Positions 1 through 9,540 of a stretch of 64,000 nt of DNA are shown one piece after another. The notes beneath the pieces were generated by a model, which worked only from the letters and a program-made list of their open reading frames with translations, was not told the DNA's origin and made no database searches. The DNA is from Daedaleopsis sinensis. Taxonomy: Eukaryota > Basidiomycota > Agaricomycetes > Polyporales > Polyporaceae. Position numbers and translations under genes: made by a program. The stretch is taken from NCBI GenBank assembly GCA_033807695.1, contig CM066305.1, forward strand, positions 124,001 through 188,000. The letters are read 5' to 3'. The first letter of the stretch is position 1, and each line of letters starts with the position of its first letter.

Positions 1-674
1 TCATCCTCGCCCTCGAGTCTCATAGACTGACGAAGGAACAAGCCCTTCCCTACAGTCCCTCGTGGCTTCGGCACCTTGTAAACTGGCTGTGATGGCTTGG
101 TGAGTTTTTTCAGTTGAACCATCGCCGCCTCTGTCTTGAGGCGTGCCGCCTTCTCCTCCGCAAGTTGAGCTACATTGACGTGAGCATAGGTTGTAGCATA
201 TGATTCGATGGTCCGTAACATACCTCGCAACATCTCAACAGTGTCTTGAAGGTCGGCGTCCGGAGGTGCGTTCTCGTCACTCGTCTTCCTCTTGCGTTGC
301 CCAGGGCCTCGTTGCTGACGCTCTCTGTTGGATGCTGGACCAGGTTGCTTGTCACCGGGAGGCTTCGAACACACGGTGTTGGCAGCAGCTGGCGGCTCTT
401 TGCCAGTCAGGGGGTTCGACTTAGCTGCTGGCTTCGCTTGCGATCGGGCCTTCGCCTCCTTCGCCTCCTTCGCCTCCTTCGCCTCCTTCGCCTTCTTCGC
501 CTTCGCCGCCTTCACCTGCATCTTCACCTCCTTCGCCTCCTTCGCCTTGGTGGCCTTCGCCTGAGCTGCATCGCTCACCTTCGTCTTCACAATCTGGGCC
601 GCCGTTCGCGATTGTGCCGCCGCGGCCTTTTTCACAGTGCTTTGCGACTCGGAGGTGTCTGATGTGTGTGCCAT
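1..674 (-). CDS. Lys/Ala-rich coiled-coil-like protein, partial (C-terminus beyond left edge)
   Basis: One frame stays open on the minus strand from an ATG at 674-672 to the first base of the window, so the gene runs out of the window. The start gives MAHTSDTSES, then Ala/Lys-rich sequence (roughly residues 15-90) with repeated KEA triplets made by a 9-bp tandem repeat. A Pro/Asn/Arg-rich linker follows, then a helical, charged stretch (about residues 135-185) that could form a coiled coil. The frame avoids stops for 674 bases and gives a coherent composition, unlike the Gly/Glu shadow frame opposite. It is divergently arranged with the Plavaka transposase gene, with 328 bp between the two starts. 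I do not recognise the family. An accessory gene of the neighbouring transposon is possible but unproven. Confidence 0.6.
   Translation of the reverse strand, partial: MAHTSDTSESQSTVKKAAAAQSRTAAQIVKTKVSDAAQAKATKAKEAKEVKMQVKAAKAKKAKEAKEAKEAKEAKARSQAKPAAKSNPLTGKEPPAAANTVCSKPPGDKQPGPASNRERQQRGPGQRKRKTSDENAPPDADLQDTVEMLRGMLRTIESYATTYAHVNVAQLAEEKAARLKTEAAMVQLKKLTKPSQPVYKVPKPRGTVGKGLFLRQSMRLEGED
449..500. repeat. 9-bp minisatellite coding for KEA/AKE repeats
   Basis: The plus strand shows about five tandem copies of TTCGCCTCC followed by degenerate copies. Read on the minus strand in the open frame, each unit encodes Lys-Glu-Ala. Copy number is likely to vary between strains, in whole codons. Confidence 0.8.
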
Positions 675-1002
675 GCTTTGGACTGGATATGTCAATCAAT
701 GTCGAATGTCGAGAGCTGTGGTGGATGAGAGACGAGGTGGGATGGGGTGTAACACTTCAGCTTGTTGAGCGATATCGCCGTTGTTGAGAGTGGTGGCGTT
801 CATGTATTCTCACGACCTTGCTCTCGACTTGAGCTCTATGCATACCGTTTACTTACATAGATCTGCTCGAGCTCTGCACTCTCTAGTCTGCTGTTCTAGA
901 CTTCACGACACATTGTTGCCTCTGCTCTTTGAATAAGTCAGTTCACAGTCTATTGTTCAGTTAGCCACACTTACGTTGACATACTTGACATACGCACAGA
1001 TC
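675..1002. other. Intergenic spacer between divergent starts
   Basis: No gene is seen in these 328 bp. The spacer must hold the promoters of both flanking genes and probably one terminal end of the transposon. I could not find a convincing terminal inverted repeat by eye. Confidence 0.4.
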
Positions 1003-4000
1003 ATGGCACGAGGTGATCCTTCGCAAGCATCTACGTCACTCGCCCACAAGAAGCAACCGGCAAGAGCTCAGTCCAAGAAGGTCCTGTGCTCGTGTTGCAG
1101 AGCTTTTGTCTCTGCGAGTACTGCGCTGCGTCACCGCAAACTCGGGGCCGCTCCTCATGTACGTGCATCACATACGTACCGCCGAATCCTCGTACTGGGC
1201 AACAACCCAAGCAAAAGCACACCTCCCGCCAAGCGTCACAAAGCCCTTGGGGTAGCTCGGCACGGGACTGGAGGGGCATCCAGGTCTCTTCCTGACCATT
1301 CGAGGCACGATGACGGCGGCGGCACTGGCGGGAATGATATGGACATGGAATGGTCAGGCGCGATGGATGGTCACTTGGCGGGCTCCGGAGCTGATGTGAT
1401 GGGTGAGATTGAGGTGGGGAACGACGATGCAGGTGTCCAGCTGGAACCACGGGACTTTGGTAGGCGTGCGGTTGAGATTCTTGCAGATATTGAACATGGT
1501 TTCCGTTCGACATCTACCCGCAAATTTCCGGTTACTGTTGAAGACAGTGAGGACGAAGGGGACAATCTAGAGCGTAGTGATGATGATGCTGAGCCTGAGG
1601 AGGTGTGGGTGGATGAAGAATGGCCGGATGACGACGATGTCTACAATCCAGACGTCAGTGCACGAGACCGTCTCCACGAACAATTCTTGCGTGAGGTTGC
1701 GGGCCTCGGTGAGTGCAATTACAATATACCCTTATATCCTTTTCGCACAATTGAGTCTAACTGCAATTCATAGAGAATGCTCTGTCTGCCGAAGACCACG
1801 CTATACTACGCGCGTATGCCTACAAGCTTAAACACAACCTTTCGGAGAGTGCTTTCGCTGATCTACCACATGTCTTTCCTGCTGCCGACCTCCCCAGCTT
1901 CCACAAAATCAAGACACGAGTAGCTTTTTTGTCTGGCCTCACACCGGAGCGCTATGACTGCTGCGTCGGGTCGTGCATGGCCTACACAGGCCCACTGTCC
2001 GATCTCGACGAGTGCCCACACTGCAAGACCTCACGGTACGATGAATATGGAAATCCGCGGCGGCAATTATCATATCTATCCGTGAAGTCCCGTTTGATCG
2101 CCACACAGCGTCACCGCAATACCGCCGAGGCGATGGGGTATCGAGCGGTATTCACACAAGACCCTGCAGGAGTAAAGGATGTGTTCGATAGTGCGCACTA
2201 TCGAGATCTATGTCGCCGTCGAATTGTTCTGGAAGGACGAGATGTCGGGTGCAACTTCTTCTCTGATCCCCGCGACATCGCTCTGGGCCTTTCGACGGAC
2301 GGTTTCGCACCTTGGCGGCGCCGCAAGAAGTCCGCTTGGCCAGTGATCTTATACAACTACAATCTCCCCCCCGAAGATCGCTTTCACAAGGAGAACATCA
2401 TTCCGCTCTGCATCATCCCCGGCCCTAAGAAGCCCAAGGACTTCGACTCCTTTCTCTGGCCTGCGCTTCAAGAATTCCTCGAGCTCACTCTTGGTGTCAC
2501 TGCCTATGACATTCTCACCAAGACCCAATTCATCCTCCGTGCCTTCCTACTTCTCGTCTGTGGCGACATCCCGGCCGTTTCAATGGTCATGCAGATGAAA
2601 GGTCATAACGCTCTCTATCCATGCCGTATGTGTAAGATACGCGGCCTCCGCACCCCTGACTCTACCTCTCCTGCCCACTACGTCCCGCTTGATCGCTCCC
2701 GCCACCCTGCCGTGCTCGAGGAAGGTTCTACGCTCTGCAAGGAGTATGATCCGACATCTCTACCCATGCGCACACACACCGAGATGCTTCGTGAAGGCCG
2801 CGACATCATGGCTGCCAAAACCCACGCCGAGAGCGAGCGGCTTGCACGAGCATGTGGCATCAAGGGAGTCCCGATCCTCAGCCACCTCCCGTCAATATCC
2901 CTTCCGCTTTCCTTCCCCTACGACTTCATGCACCAGATATGGGAGAACCTGATCCCGAATCTCATCGCTCTCTGGACCGGTGCTTTCAAAGGTCTCGACG
3001 AAGGCAAGGGATCATATCACCTCGCCCCATCCATCTGGGAAGCTGTTGGGGAAGCAACTGCCTGTGCAGGTGACACGCTGCCATCTATTTTCGGTCCTCG
3101 TCTTGGCAACATCTCACAGGACCGCTCAGCATGCACCGCAGATGCTTGGACGACGTGGACAATGTATATTGCACCTGTTCTTCTGCGCCGCCGCTTCACA
3201 CACATCCGGTATTTCAATCACTTTGTCAAGCTCGTTCGCCTCCTCCGAATGTGCCTGCAATTCGAGCTCTCGACCGCCGACATCCAGGCGATCCGTGAAG
3301 GATTTATACAGTGGGTGCGAACATATGAGAAGTAAGCTCGTATCTCATTACGCACATTCAGAACAACTCACTAACTCAATTTGAATTCAACGTGCAGATA
3401 TTACTATCAATATGACCCTGCCCGTTTATCAACATGCCCTGTTACGGTCCATTCTCTCCTCCATATCGCCGACAGCATCGAGGCCGTCGGGCCGGTATGG
3501 GCGTACTGGGCATTCCCCATGGAACGCTTCTGTGGGCAATTGCAGCCTGCCATCAAAAGCCGCCGTTTCCCATGGTCCAGCATGGACAATCACGTCATCG
3601 CCCTTGCACGTCTCTCACATGTCAAGCTCCTCTACGATCTGCACAAAGAACTGGAGCTCCGACCTCGACGCTCCACAGACACTCTCTCGCGTGGTGAACG
3701 ACGTGTACTTGCATGTGCGCATTCAATACCGCTCACCTTATCTACTGCCGGGTGATGTCACTGATACTTTTCTTCCGATTCAGACACCACCTGCGTACTT
3801 TGTCCGCCCTGTCGCAATATGACGCTTGACAAGGGCCTTGCAGATAAGATCATCGGCGCCCTGGTTACCAGATTCGGATTGAAGCCCGCCGTGGCAGGCG
3901 CTGCCGCAGTCCGCCGGCATCTCCCTCTCGAAGTCGAGCAGTGGGGCAAAGTACGTATCATTGACGGTGATACCATCCCGGCAGCGGCCATGCTCAAGCG

Positions 4001-4470
4001 ACATGGAGATCAGAGGGACCAGACATATGTCAGGGTATGTACTAACTGACTCCTTGTAACAAGTGACGGCTCAGACCTGGCTCAGACACTGACTCTTGGC
4101 ACCTCAGTACGAGATATTTGTTGACAAGAACACTCGCCGACGACACCGTACACCTGTCTACGAGCTACAGACCTTCTATGGGCGCCTCGAGCGTATAGTT
4201 CATCTCGAATTCAACTCCCCCGCGGCCATGCAAGATCTTCGTTTGGACGGCCCGACTACTGTCATATTGGCCGCCGTTCGAACCTGTGCCATTACTGAGA
4301 GCGATCATCGGCTCGACATGCATTTCTACAAGCAATATGGACCGGTGAGCATCATGGACATCCGGTGTATCCAATGTGTGGTAGGACGAGTGCCCGATTC
4401 GGTCACGAAGGGTTGGGGGGTCGTCGATCGCAGTGGATTGCTCGCTCGTGCCCTTGCTGTAGAGGAGTAA
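1003..4470 (+). CDS. Plavaka-type (tnp2/CACTA-like) DNA transposase
   Basis: Five exons join without a frame break: 1003-1708, 1774-3331, 3398-3702, 3784-4034 and 4108-4470, giving 1,060 aa. The N-terminus has a short Cys/His motif (CSCCRAF followed by RHRK, about residues 28-47) resembling a DNA-binding finger. The core shows hallmarks of the fungal tnp2-like transposases: a CPHC pair, LSTDG with the presumed first catalytic Asp, a VCGDIPA segment with a second Asp, the PCRMCKIRG Cys pair, and a FPYDFMHQIWEN block. A WAFPMERFCG segment and a C-terminal domain typical of the group follow. Family knowledge: these enzymes cut and paste elements with short terminal inverted repeats. All exons are open and phases match, so the gene may still be functional. 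The element's termini were not identified. Confidence 0.85.
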
Positions 4471-4741
4471 TGGTGTGCAGGCTTGAAAATACATATATGT
4501 AACATTCGACACACTGTGGGTGCACGTACATGATATGAATAGCTAGGTATACTTATACGGTACTCTAGCGCTAGCTATAGCTACTGGGACGTAAACTTAA
4601 CACTCGATGTGTCCCCTCAATTCAGACGTGAAAATCACCCCCAACCCGGCTGATTCAAGGGGGTGATTTTCTCTCTAACATCACTCCTTTCCCGGAATAA
4701 CCCGGAAAGGGGGTGATTTCCGGAAATCAACCCGGTCGGGG
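4471..4741. other. Spacer with inverted repeats, no gene
   Basis: This 271-bp stretch follows the transposase stop. The first half shows nothing recognisable. The second half contains the GGGGGTGATT inverted repeats described separately. Confidence 0.4.
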
Positions 4742-4747
4742 GTGATT
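4630..4747. repeat. GGGGGTGATT inverted-repeat cluster (13-bp perfect hairpin plus two further copies)
   Basis: GAAAATCACCCCC at 4630-4642 and its perfect complement GGGGGTGATTTTC at 4659-4671 form a 13-bp stem around a 16-bp loop. Two more GGGGGTGATT copies lie at 4709-4718 and 4738-4747, between CCGG-rich spacers. The arrangement suggests the end of a small inverted-repeat element or a multi-site protein-binding array. It overlaps the apparent start of the interrupted ORF downstream. Confidence 0.75.
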
Positions 4748-5051
4748 GTAACCCACACTTATCTTTACAGTGGACTCTCCCGGCGCAAGGACATCCATTT
4801 TGTCCCGCACGCGCAATCCGGTGTCTGCACGCGCGAGCGTTATCTCGACGTCCTCGGTTCTATCGGGGCTGTGTTGGAGCGTGTCTTCTTCGACGAGTCC
4901 GAGGACCCAGTGGAGTACGACTTGATCGACGACGATCCGCGACTCGTCGTTGGTGTACTGCTAACGCAGCTGGAGTCCGCCCATCGTCGGAGAGAGTGGT
5001 GGCTCGCACAAGTGTATGACCGGTTCCCGCTCTTCTCTCAGGTAGACGGGA

Positions 5052-5056
5052 TAGAG
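5052..5056. repeat. Target site duplication, left copy (TAGAG)
   Basis: TAGAG directly precedes the 5' LTR and is repeated directly after the 3' LTR at 6467-6471. This is the 5-bp duplication expected of LTR-retrotransposon integrase. Confidence 0.85.
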
Positions 5057-5238
5057 TGTTGAAAGTAACCCGGCGCTTGTAGAGCGCTTAGGGCGGTACT
5101 GTACAGCTCGGCCATGGCCGAAACCTTATTCCGCGTAGTATCTACTGTACATTGTAGATACATCAAAATCTCTAGTCCTGTTGCATCCTTCCGCTTCGCT
5201 CGTCGTCGCTCTGCTCGTGTTCTTGCCTATTTCCAATA
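5057..5238 (+). repeat. 5' LTR
   Basis: This 182-bp direct repeat begins TGTTGAAAG and ends TTCCAATA. It shows no difference from the right copy. It ends in TA rather than the usual CA, but the boundary is fixed by the target duplication and the adjacent primer-binding site. Confidence 0.93.
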
Positions 5239-5253
5239 GGTTATGAGCCCTGC
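5239..5253 (+). promoter_or_regulatory. Primer-binding site for half-tRNA initiator Met
   Basis: GGTTATGAGCCCTGC abuts the 5' LTR. It is complementary to the anticodon stem-loop region (GGGCTCATAACC) of eukaryotic initiator tRNA-Met rather than to its 3' end. This matches the known Drosophila copia mechanism, in which a tRNA cleaved in the anticodon loop primes minus-strand synthesis. Confidence 0.8.
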
Positions 5254-5413
5254 TGCTTAAACTGCTCGTTCTCACTTGTCATCGTCGTCAACTCGTTCGT
5301 AACCGCTCGCAAACGGTCGGTAGCCTCCCGAGCAACTTCAGTCCGACACACGTCTTCGACTCCGAGCCCACTGTCCTTACCCCCTCATCTCCCCCACCGT
5401 CTCCCCCATCACC

Positions 5414-6250
5414 ATGGACGAAAGACCCAGTCAACACCGCATCACGCAGCTCATCGAGGGCAACTACGAGGTGTGGCGCGTTCAGATGAGTTCTATCCTC
5501 GTTGCATTGGATCTCTGGGACGTTGTCCGCCCATCCTCCGAAGTCCCGACCGAGGAGATGATCCCCAAGGGTCCGAAGGGAGTGCGGGAGCAGCAGAAGA
5601 AGCGGGAGCTGGCTAGGTCGAAGATCATCCTTGCCATCGATCCCTCCCAGGTGCCTTTCGTGTTGGGCATGGAAAACCCTCGCGAGATGTGGGAAGCGCT
5701 CGAGCAGGTGCATCGTTCTTCGTCAGTCAATTCTGCCCTCTCTCTCCGTCGCTCCTTCCTTCGCATGGTCAAGAACGAGGACGAGTCCGCCATCGGCTGG
5801 ATCGGTCGTGTTCGTGCACGAGCTCTCGAGCTCTCTCACACCCCTTGTCCCGCCACGACCATCGACATCATCCTCGTCATCACCGAAGGCCTTTCCCCCA
5901 ATTATGCCCCTGTCCTCACGCAGCTCGAGTCCCTTCCGTTCGACTCGCTCACCATCTCTGCTGTCACCACTCGCATCACTGGCTTCGAAGCTCAACTTCG
6001 TCGTGCCCAGGCCAGTGCTTCGGACTTCTCCAGTGCTCATGCGCTCGTCGCTCGTGGCGAAGTCACCTGCCACCTCTGCGGAGGTGTTGGCCACTACATT
6101 CGTGAGTGCCCGACCCCCAAGTCGTTTGCTAAGCCGAAGAAGACTCGAGGCAGGGAGGAGGAAGGTGGTGATGGGGAGGGGCGTCTCTCATCGCACGTTG
6201 CGCGTTTTGGGATAGATGATTCGGACACTGAGGTTCTCCGCTTGTACTAA
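5414..6250 (+). CDS. Copia-type Gag with CCHC zinc knuckle
   Basis: This intronless ORF of 278 aa is the only coding region between the LTRs. The N-terminal two thirds (about residues 15-185) has the helical gag-polypeptide layout of Copia elements: a GNYEVWRVQM-like opening, a DLWDVV segment and an MWEALEQVHRSSS segment. A zinc knuckle of the form Cys-x2-Cys-x4-His-x4-Cys lies at about residues 219-232, followed by a basic Lys/Arg-rich tail. Gag forms virus-like particles and the knuckle binds packaged RNA. The ORF is undamaged, and it lies 34 bp before the right LTR, so no pol remnant follows. Its retention suggests the encoded Gag is used by the element or shared with relatives. Confidence 0.9.
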   Translation: MDERPSQHRITQLIEGNYEVWRVQMSSILVALDLWDVVRPSSEVPTEEMIPKGPKGVREQQKKRELARSKIILAIDPSQVPFVLGMENPREMWEALEQVHRSSSVNSALSLRRSFLRMVKNEDESAIGWIGRVRARALELSHTPCPATTIDIILVITEGLSPNYAPVLTQLESLPFDSLTISAVTTRITGFEAQLRRAQASASDFSSAHALVARGEVTCHLCGGVGHYIRECPTPKSFAKPKKTRGREEEGGDGEGRLSSHVARFGIDDSDTEVLRLY

Positions 6251-6276
6251 TGGCTCTTGCTCACAAGCGCAGGCTT

Positions 6277-6284
6277 AAGGGGCG
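6277..6284 (+). promoter_or_regulatory. Polypurine tract
   Basis: AAGGGGCG lies immediately before the 3' LTR, where the plus-strand primer of reverse transcription is expected. It contains one pyrimidine. Confidence 0.6.
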
Positions 6285-6466
6285 TGTTGAAAGTAACCCG
6301 GCGCTTGTAGAGCGCTTAGGGCGGTACTGTACAGCTCGGCCATGGCCGAAACCTTATTCCGCGTAGTATCTACTGTACATTGTAGATACATCAAAATCTC
6401 TAGTCCTGTTGCATCCTTCCGCTTCGCTCGTCGTCGCTCTGCTCGTGTTCTTGCCTATTTCCAATA
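6285..6466 (+). repeat. 3' LTR
   Basis: This is the right-hand 182-bp copy, identical by eye to 5057-5238, followed by TAGAG at 6467-6471. Confidence 0.93.
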
Positions 6467-6525
6467 TAGAGGTCCATTTCGTCGATCGTGAGTTTCTCCG
6501 GAGATTTGTCCGGCTAGCGTCTTGA

Positions 6526-7222
6526 AGGCTGACTTCTGCGGTGGTCAGTGCCTGATTATTGTCACTGTGTGGGTGACGAGGACGAGGACGAGGAGCTGGA
6601 GTGTGATGACGAGACAGGTAGCAGTGAACGCAACTCAATTGAAACATGCAGTACCAGTACCAGTGACGATGAGGAATGACGTATCTAGCAGTTCTAGTAG
6701 TATGTTGCTTTTGAGAGACGAGCCCGCAAGGCCTTCATACCTTGTTATATCGCGTATAAAGAGCGCTATGATACTAGGTAGCTGTCCCTGCGAGCTGGAA
6801 AGTTAGACATGAGCCGGTTCGGGCCCGGTGCCTAGGACTTACCAGCGGATGCAGACTGTATCTGAGAACTCGCAATCATCAATCGCCTGAGCTCTGACTT
6901 GGTCGAAGCGGCCGTTATGCGTGAGTGTCGTGGTGGAATTGAAGGTGGTTCGTCATGTAGAAGAGCATCCAGTGAGGCTCTTCTCCGAGGCTTTCGCGAC
7001 GCGTGGCGTCACAGCAAAGTCACCGGTCACGTGAGCGCATCTTTGTCACTCCAGGCGTCTCGAGCGATACAGACAAAGTCAATTGCAACTGAGCTGCAGC
7101 TATTGGGTAGTACACAAGATAGTAGGCATCGTATCACGCTAGTAGTACATTGCGATTCAGTTATATCTTCAAGAATGTCGTCTTGCTCTCTGGACGATGC
7201 TCATCGACGATCGTCTCCACCT
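6526..7222. other. Intergenic, no gene seen
   Basis: The short frames here lack codon structure or family resemblance. A CGAGGA trinucleotide-like run near 6570 is the only compositional feature. Confidence 0.4.
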
Positions 7223-8499
7223 CTAGTCAACGTCGCCCGCAAGAGAGGAAGCACCCCGGACTTCCTTTTCGGCGTAGCCCTTCATGTTCCCAACACCACC
7301 ATCCGAGGAGATATCTTCCTCATCATCCGAGTCGTCGTCCGAGTCGTAATCGTTCTCGAAATTCTCGTCATCATTGTCAGTGTAGCCGGGGACGTAGATC
7401 CCGAGCATCTGCATCATCGTCTTCGCCGCCATCCTATCCGCGGGGCTGTCCTTGTTCAGCGCCCTACCATTTGGTCGCCCGGAAATCCTGTCAGCGTTCG
7501 CGTCAGGCAAAGGCGCCGTTCTGCTGAGGAGGTCCACTCACTCAGGGCCAAGAAAGAGGTCGCCGGTGCGGCTCTTGTGAGGGGCCTTGCGCTCACCGTA
7601 CCCGAGGAAGTCTGCGTCGTCGTTGTCGAGGGCATCCATGTACGGATACTCGCCGCGCATGGACGAGTCCAAGTTCACGGAATCTGTGGGAGTCGCGAGC
7701 ACATGTGAGCACCCGTGCCGGACTCAAGTAGAGGAGGATGAAGAGTTTGCGGGCTCCTCCACATAGAGAGCTTCGCAAGTGGAGAGGGGCTGGGCACGTA
7801 CCAAGCATACCGCTCATGAACCAGTTGTTGTCGTGTAGCTTGCGCCTCCGCTCAACCTCGTACGCTTTACCATCCCGGAGCAGCGCGCACTCGCCCTTGT
7901 GCAGCTGCGGCTTCCAGTCTTCCTTCTGGCACTATCCGCGTCGCGAGCAATACATTAGGCACCTTCGTCTGCGAGGAAGACAGAAAGGCACTCACCACCT
8001 TCGAACAGTAGTACCTCCCGCGACACCCTCCGCACCGCGAGAACCGCGGCCCTCCACCGACCTCCCACTTGCCGCAGTGCGCGCACGCATAGGCGAGCTC
8101 TGCGTCGGGCACGTCCACTTGGAACTCGGCGAGCACCCCGTCCGCCCGGCCTCGTCCGTACCGCTGGACGACGGTGCCCATCGGGCGGCCCTCTTTGTCC
8201 TTGAGGATCGAGAAGAGCTCGAGGGCCTCGGCGCCCATCGCGCCCCCGACGGAGAACGTCAGTTTCCGCCCAGCGGTGGAAAGGGGGGCGCTAACGGTGC
8301 GCGCGTCGGTAGTAACATAGTTGAGGCAGAGATCGGCGCGCTTCCCGCGCATGCCATAGGGGCGGGCAAACACGATGAACCAGGAGGAGTGGTTGCGCCC
8401 CAGCGCGAGCGGTGCGTTGTTGTACTTCTGCGTGGACGTGAAGATGCGGATGGCTGGAGCCTTCAGCTTGGTCGAGGGTGCTGCAGCGGTATCGGGCAT
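7223..8499 (-). CDS. MYND-type zinc finger protein
   Basis: Four exons, 8499-7996, 7931-7802, 7683-7539 and 7487-7223, join in frame to give 347 aa. The MYND finger lies at about residues 144-190: CAHC, then CGGC, then YYC followed after the first intron by Val-Cys, then His-Lys-Gly-Glu-Cys, the usual Zn-binding order ending in HxxxC. The N-terminal half is a conserved-looking globular region. The C-terminus is strongly acidic with Asp/Glu runs (about residues 305-335). MYND fingers mediate protein-protein contacts, often with Pro-rich partners in transcriptional repressors. An in-frame ATG at 8526 would add nine residues; the start at 8499 (MPDTAAAP) reads more naturally. No SET domain is seen. 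Confidence 0.82.
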
Positions 8500-8526
8500 A
8501 GTGCAGGTACGGAAGAGGTGTTTCAA

Positions 8527-9540
8527 CGTCCACGGACAGTGGGGAGATAGTGGTGGGGGGAAGAAAGAGGCGGGGGCGGAGGACCCCGCTTTTGAGGGCG
8601 AACATTAAAGTTGTGGCCTTCGACGATCAAGATCTCGCGTCTCGTGGTCTGTGGGGAATCTTATCTTATCTGGCGGCGACGGCTAGTTCTGTAGTGCTTG
8701 TAGACCACAACATTTAGTACTGACTTTCTACGAGCAGGGAACACATGTATAACTTGTGTACAACCAACCGGGTACCTCCTTAAAGCGTATCCAGGGCTTA
8801 CTTGGGGAGACATTCATGAGATAGGATGTGGTCATGTCTCGCTGGGACGGAGATCGGTCAGTGCTCTACTCAATCTGACTTCTTACTAGTACGCCTCGTG
8901 CTTGAATTACGTGTATCGTGGAAGCTTGTTGGCGACGTACTTACCTCGTTGAGCCTTCAAAGCTGCGTGAGAGCACAAGAGGCCGTTGGGCCTGCAGATT
9001 CTGAAGACAGTATGCAGGGGACCGGGGTCTGATGCTAGCCTGAGCACGTCTCCCACCGGAGAAGGCTGCACAGTACTTACTGATTCGAAAATATAGACCC
9101 AAATCTGAAGTTGCTCGCAATGTTAATGTGTTGGTGGTTGGTATCGGCAGATGTACAAGCCGGCGCTTGGAGGGCGACGGCCGGGCGGAGCTTCGAGCTG
9201 AGATATAAAACACATCAGACGCGGCTGTGACCAACCGTTCAACGTACGTTCAACGTTCGAACTTGTTCAAGTCATACAGCTGGCTACTCTGAATCAGGTA
9301 ATCAAACGTTCACTGTCGAGTGGCTGTCGCATACTATACTTACTAGAAGCTCGAAGAATCGAAACACAGAGCCAAGACAGAGCAAACGAGCTCATCGACA
9401 CCATATACAAGCACATTCATGTGTTCGTTACATAGAGAGGCGACCACATACACCTGAAGTGACATGTTGCACAGCAAGCGGTTGACTCAGGTATCCATAT
9501 CTTCAGCATGACTATTGGATAGCATGGTAATATATGGCTC
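8527..9540. other. Intergenic, about 1 kb, no gene seen
   Basis: The region separates the MYND gene (leftward) from an F-box gene (rightward) and must hold both promoters. The small frames around 8826-9234 have no supporting feature. Confidence 0.4.

Larger units (their letters stand above)
5057..6466 (+). mobile_element. Gag-only LTR retrotransposon (TR-GAG type, Copia lineage), 1,410 bp
   Basis: Two 182-bp LTRs (5057-5238 and 6285-6466), identical by eye, flank 1,046 bp containing one gag ORF. The element starts TGTTG and ends CCAATA, is bounded by TAGAG duplications, has a primer-binding site directly after the left LTR and a purine run (AAGGGGCG) directly before the right LTR. Protease, integrase, reverse transcriptase and RNase H are all absent and there is no room for them, so it must be mobilised in trans by an autonomous Copia element. 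Identical LTRs mean recent insertion. Compact elements of this design are known as TR-GAG from plants; whether this lineage is described in fungi I cannot tell. Confidence 0.9.
4742..6525 (+). pseudogene. ORF interrupted by the LTR element insertion, unknown function
   Basis: The frame from 4742 is open to the 5' LTR at 5057. If the LTR element and one copy of the target duplication are removed, the same frame continues through 6472 for 17 more codons to a TGA at 6523-6525, giving about 122 codons. The segment is rich in charged residues with a Trp-Trp pair near REWWLAQVYDRF. I do not recognise the family. The true 5' end may be a splice acceptor near 4770 (TTTACAG) rather than the ATG at 4742, so the piece may be a terminal exon. 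The insertion separates the last codons from the rest and adds LTR-derived stops. Confidence 0.4.

Noticed and set aside
421..699. Gly/Glu-rich frame on the minus strand
   Set aside because: It is a shadow of the KEA-coding frame of the left-edge gene; the alternative frame is longer, runs off the window and has a coherent composition.
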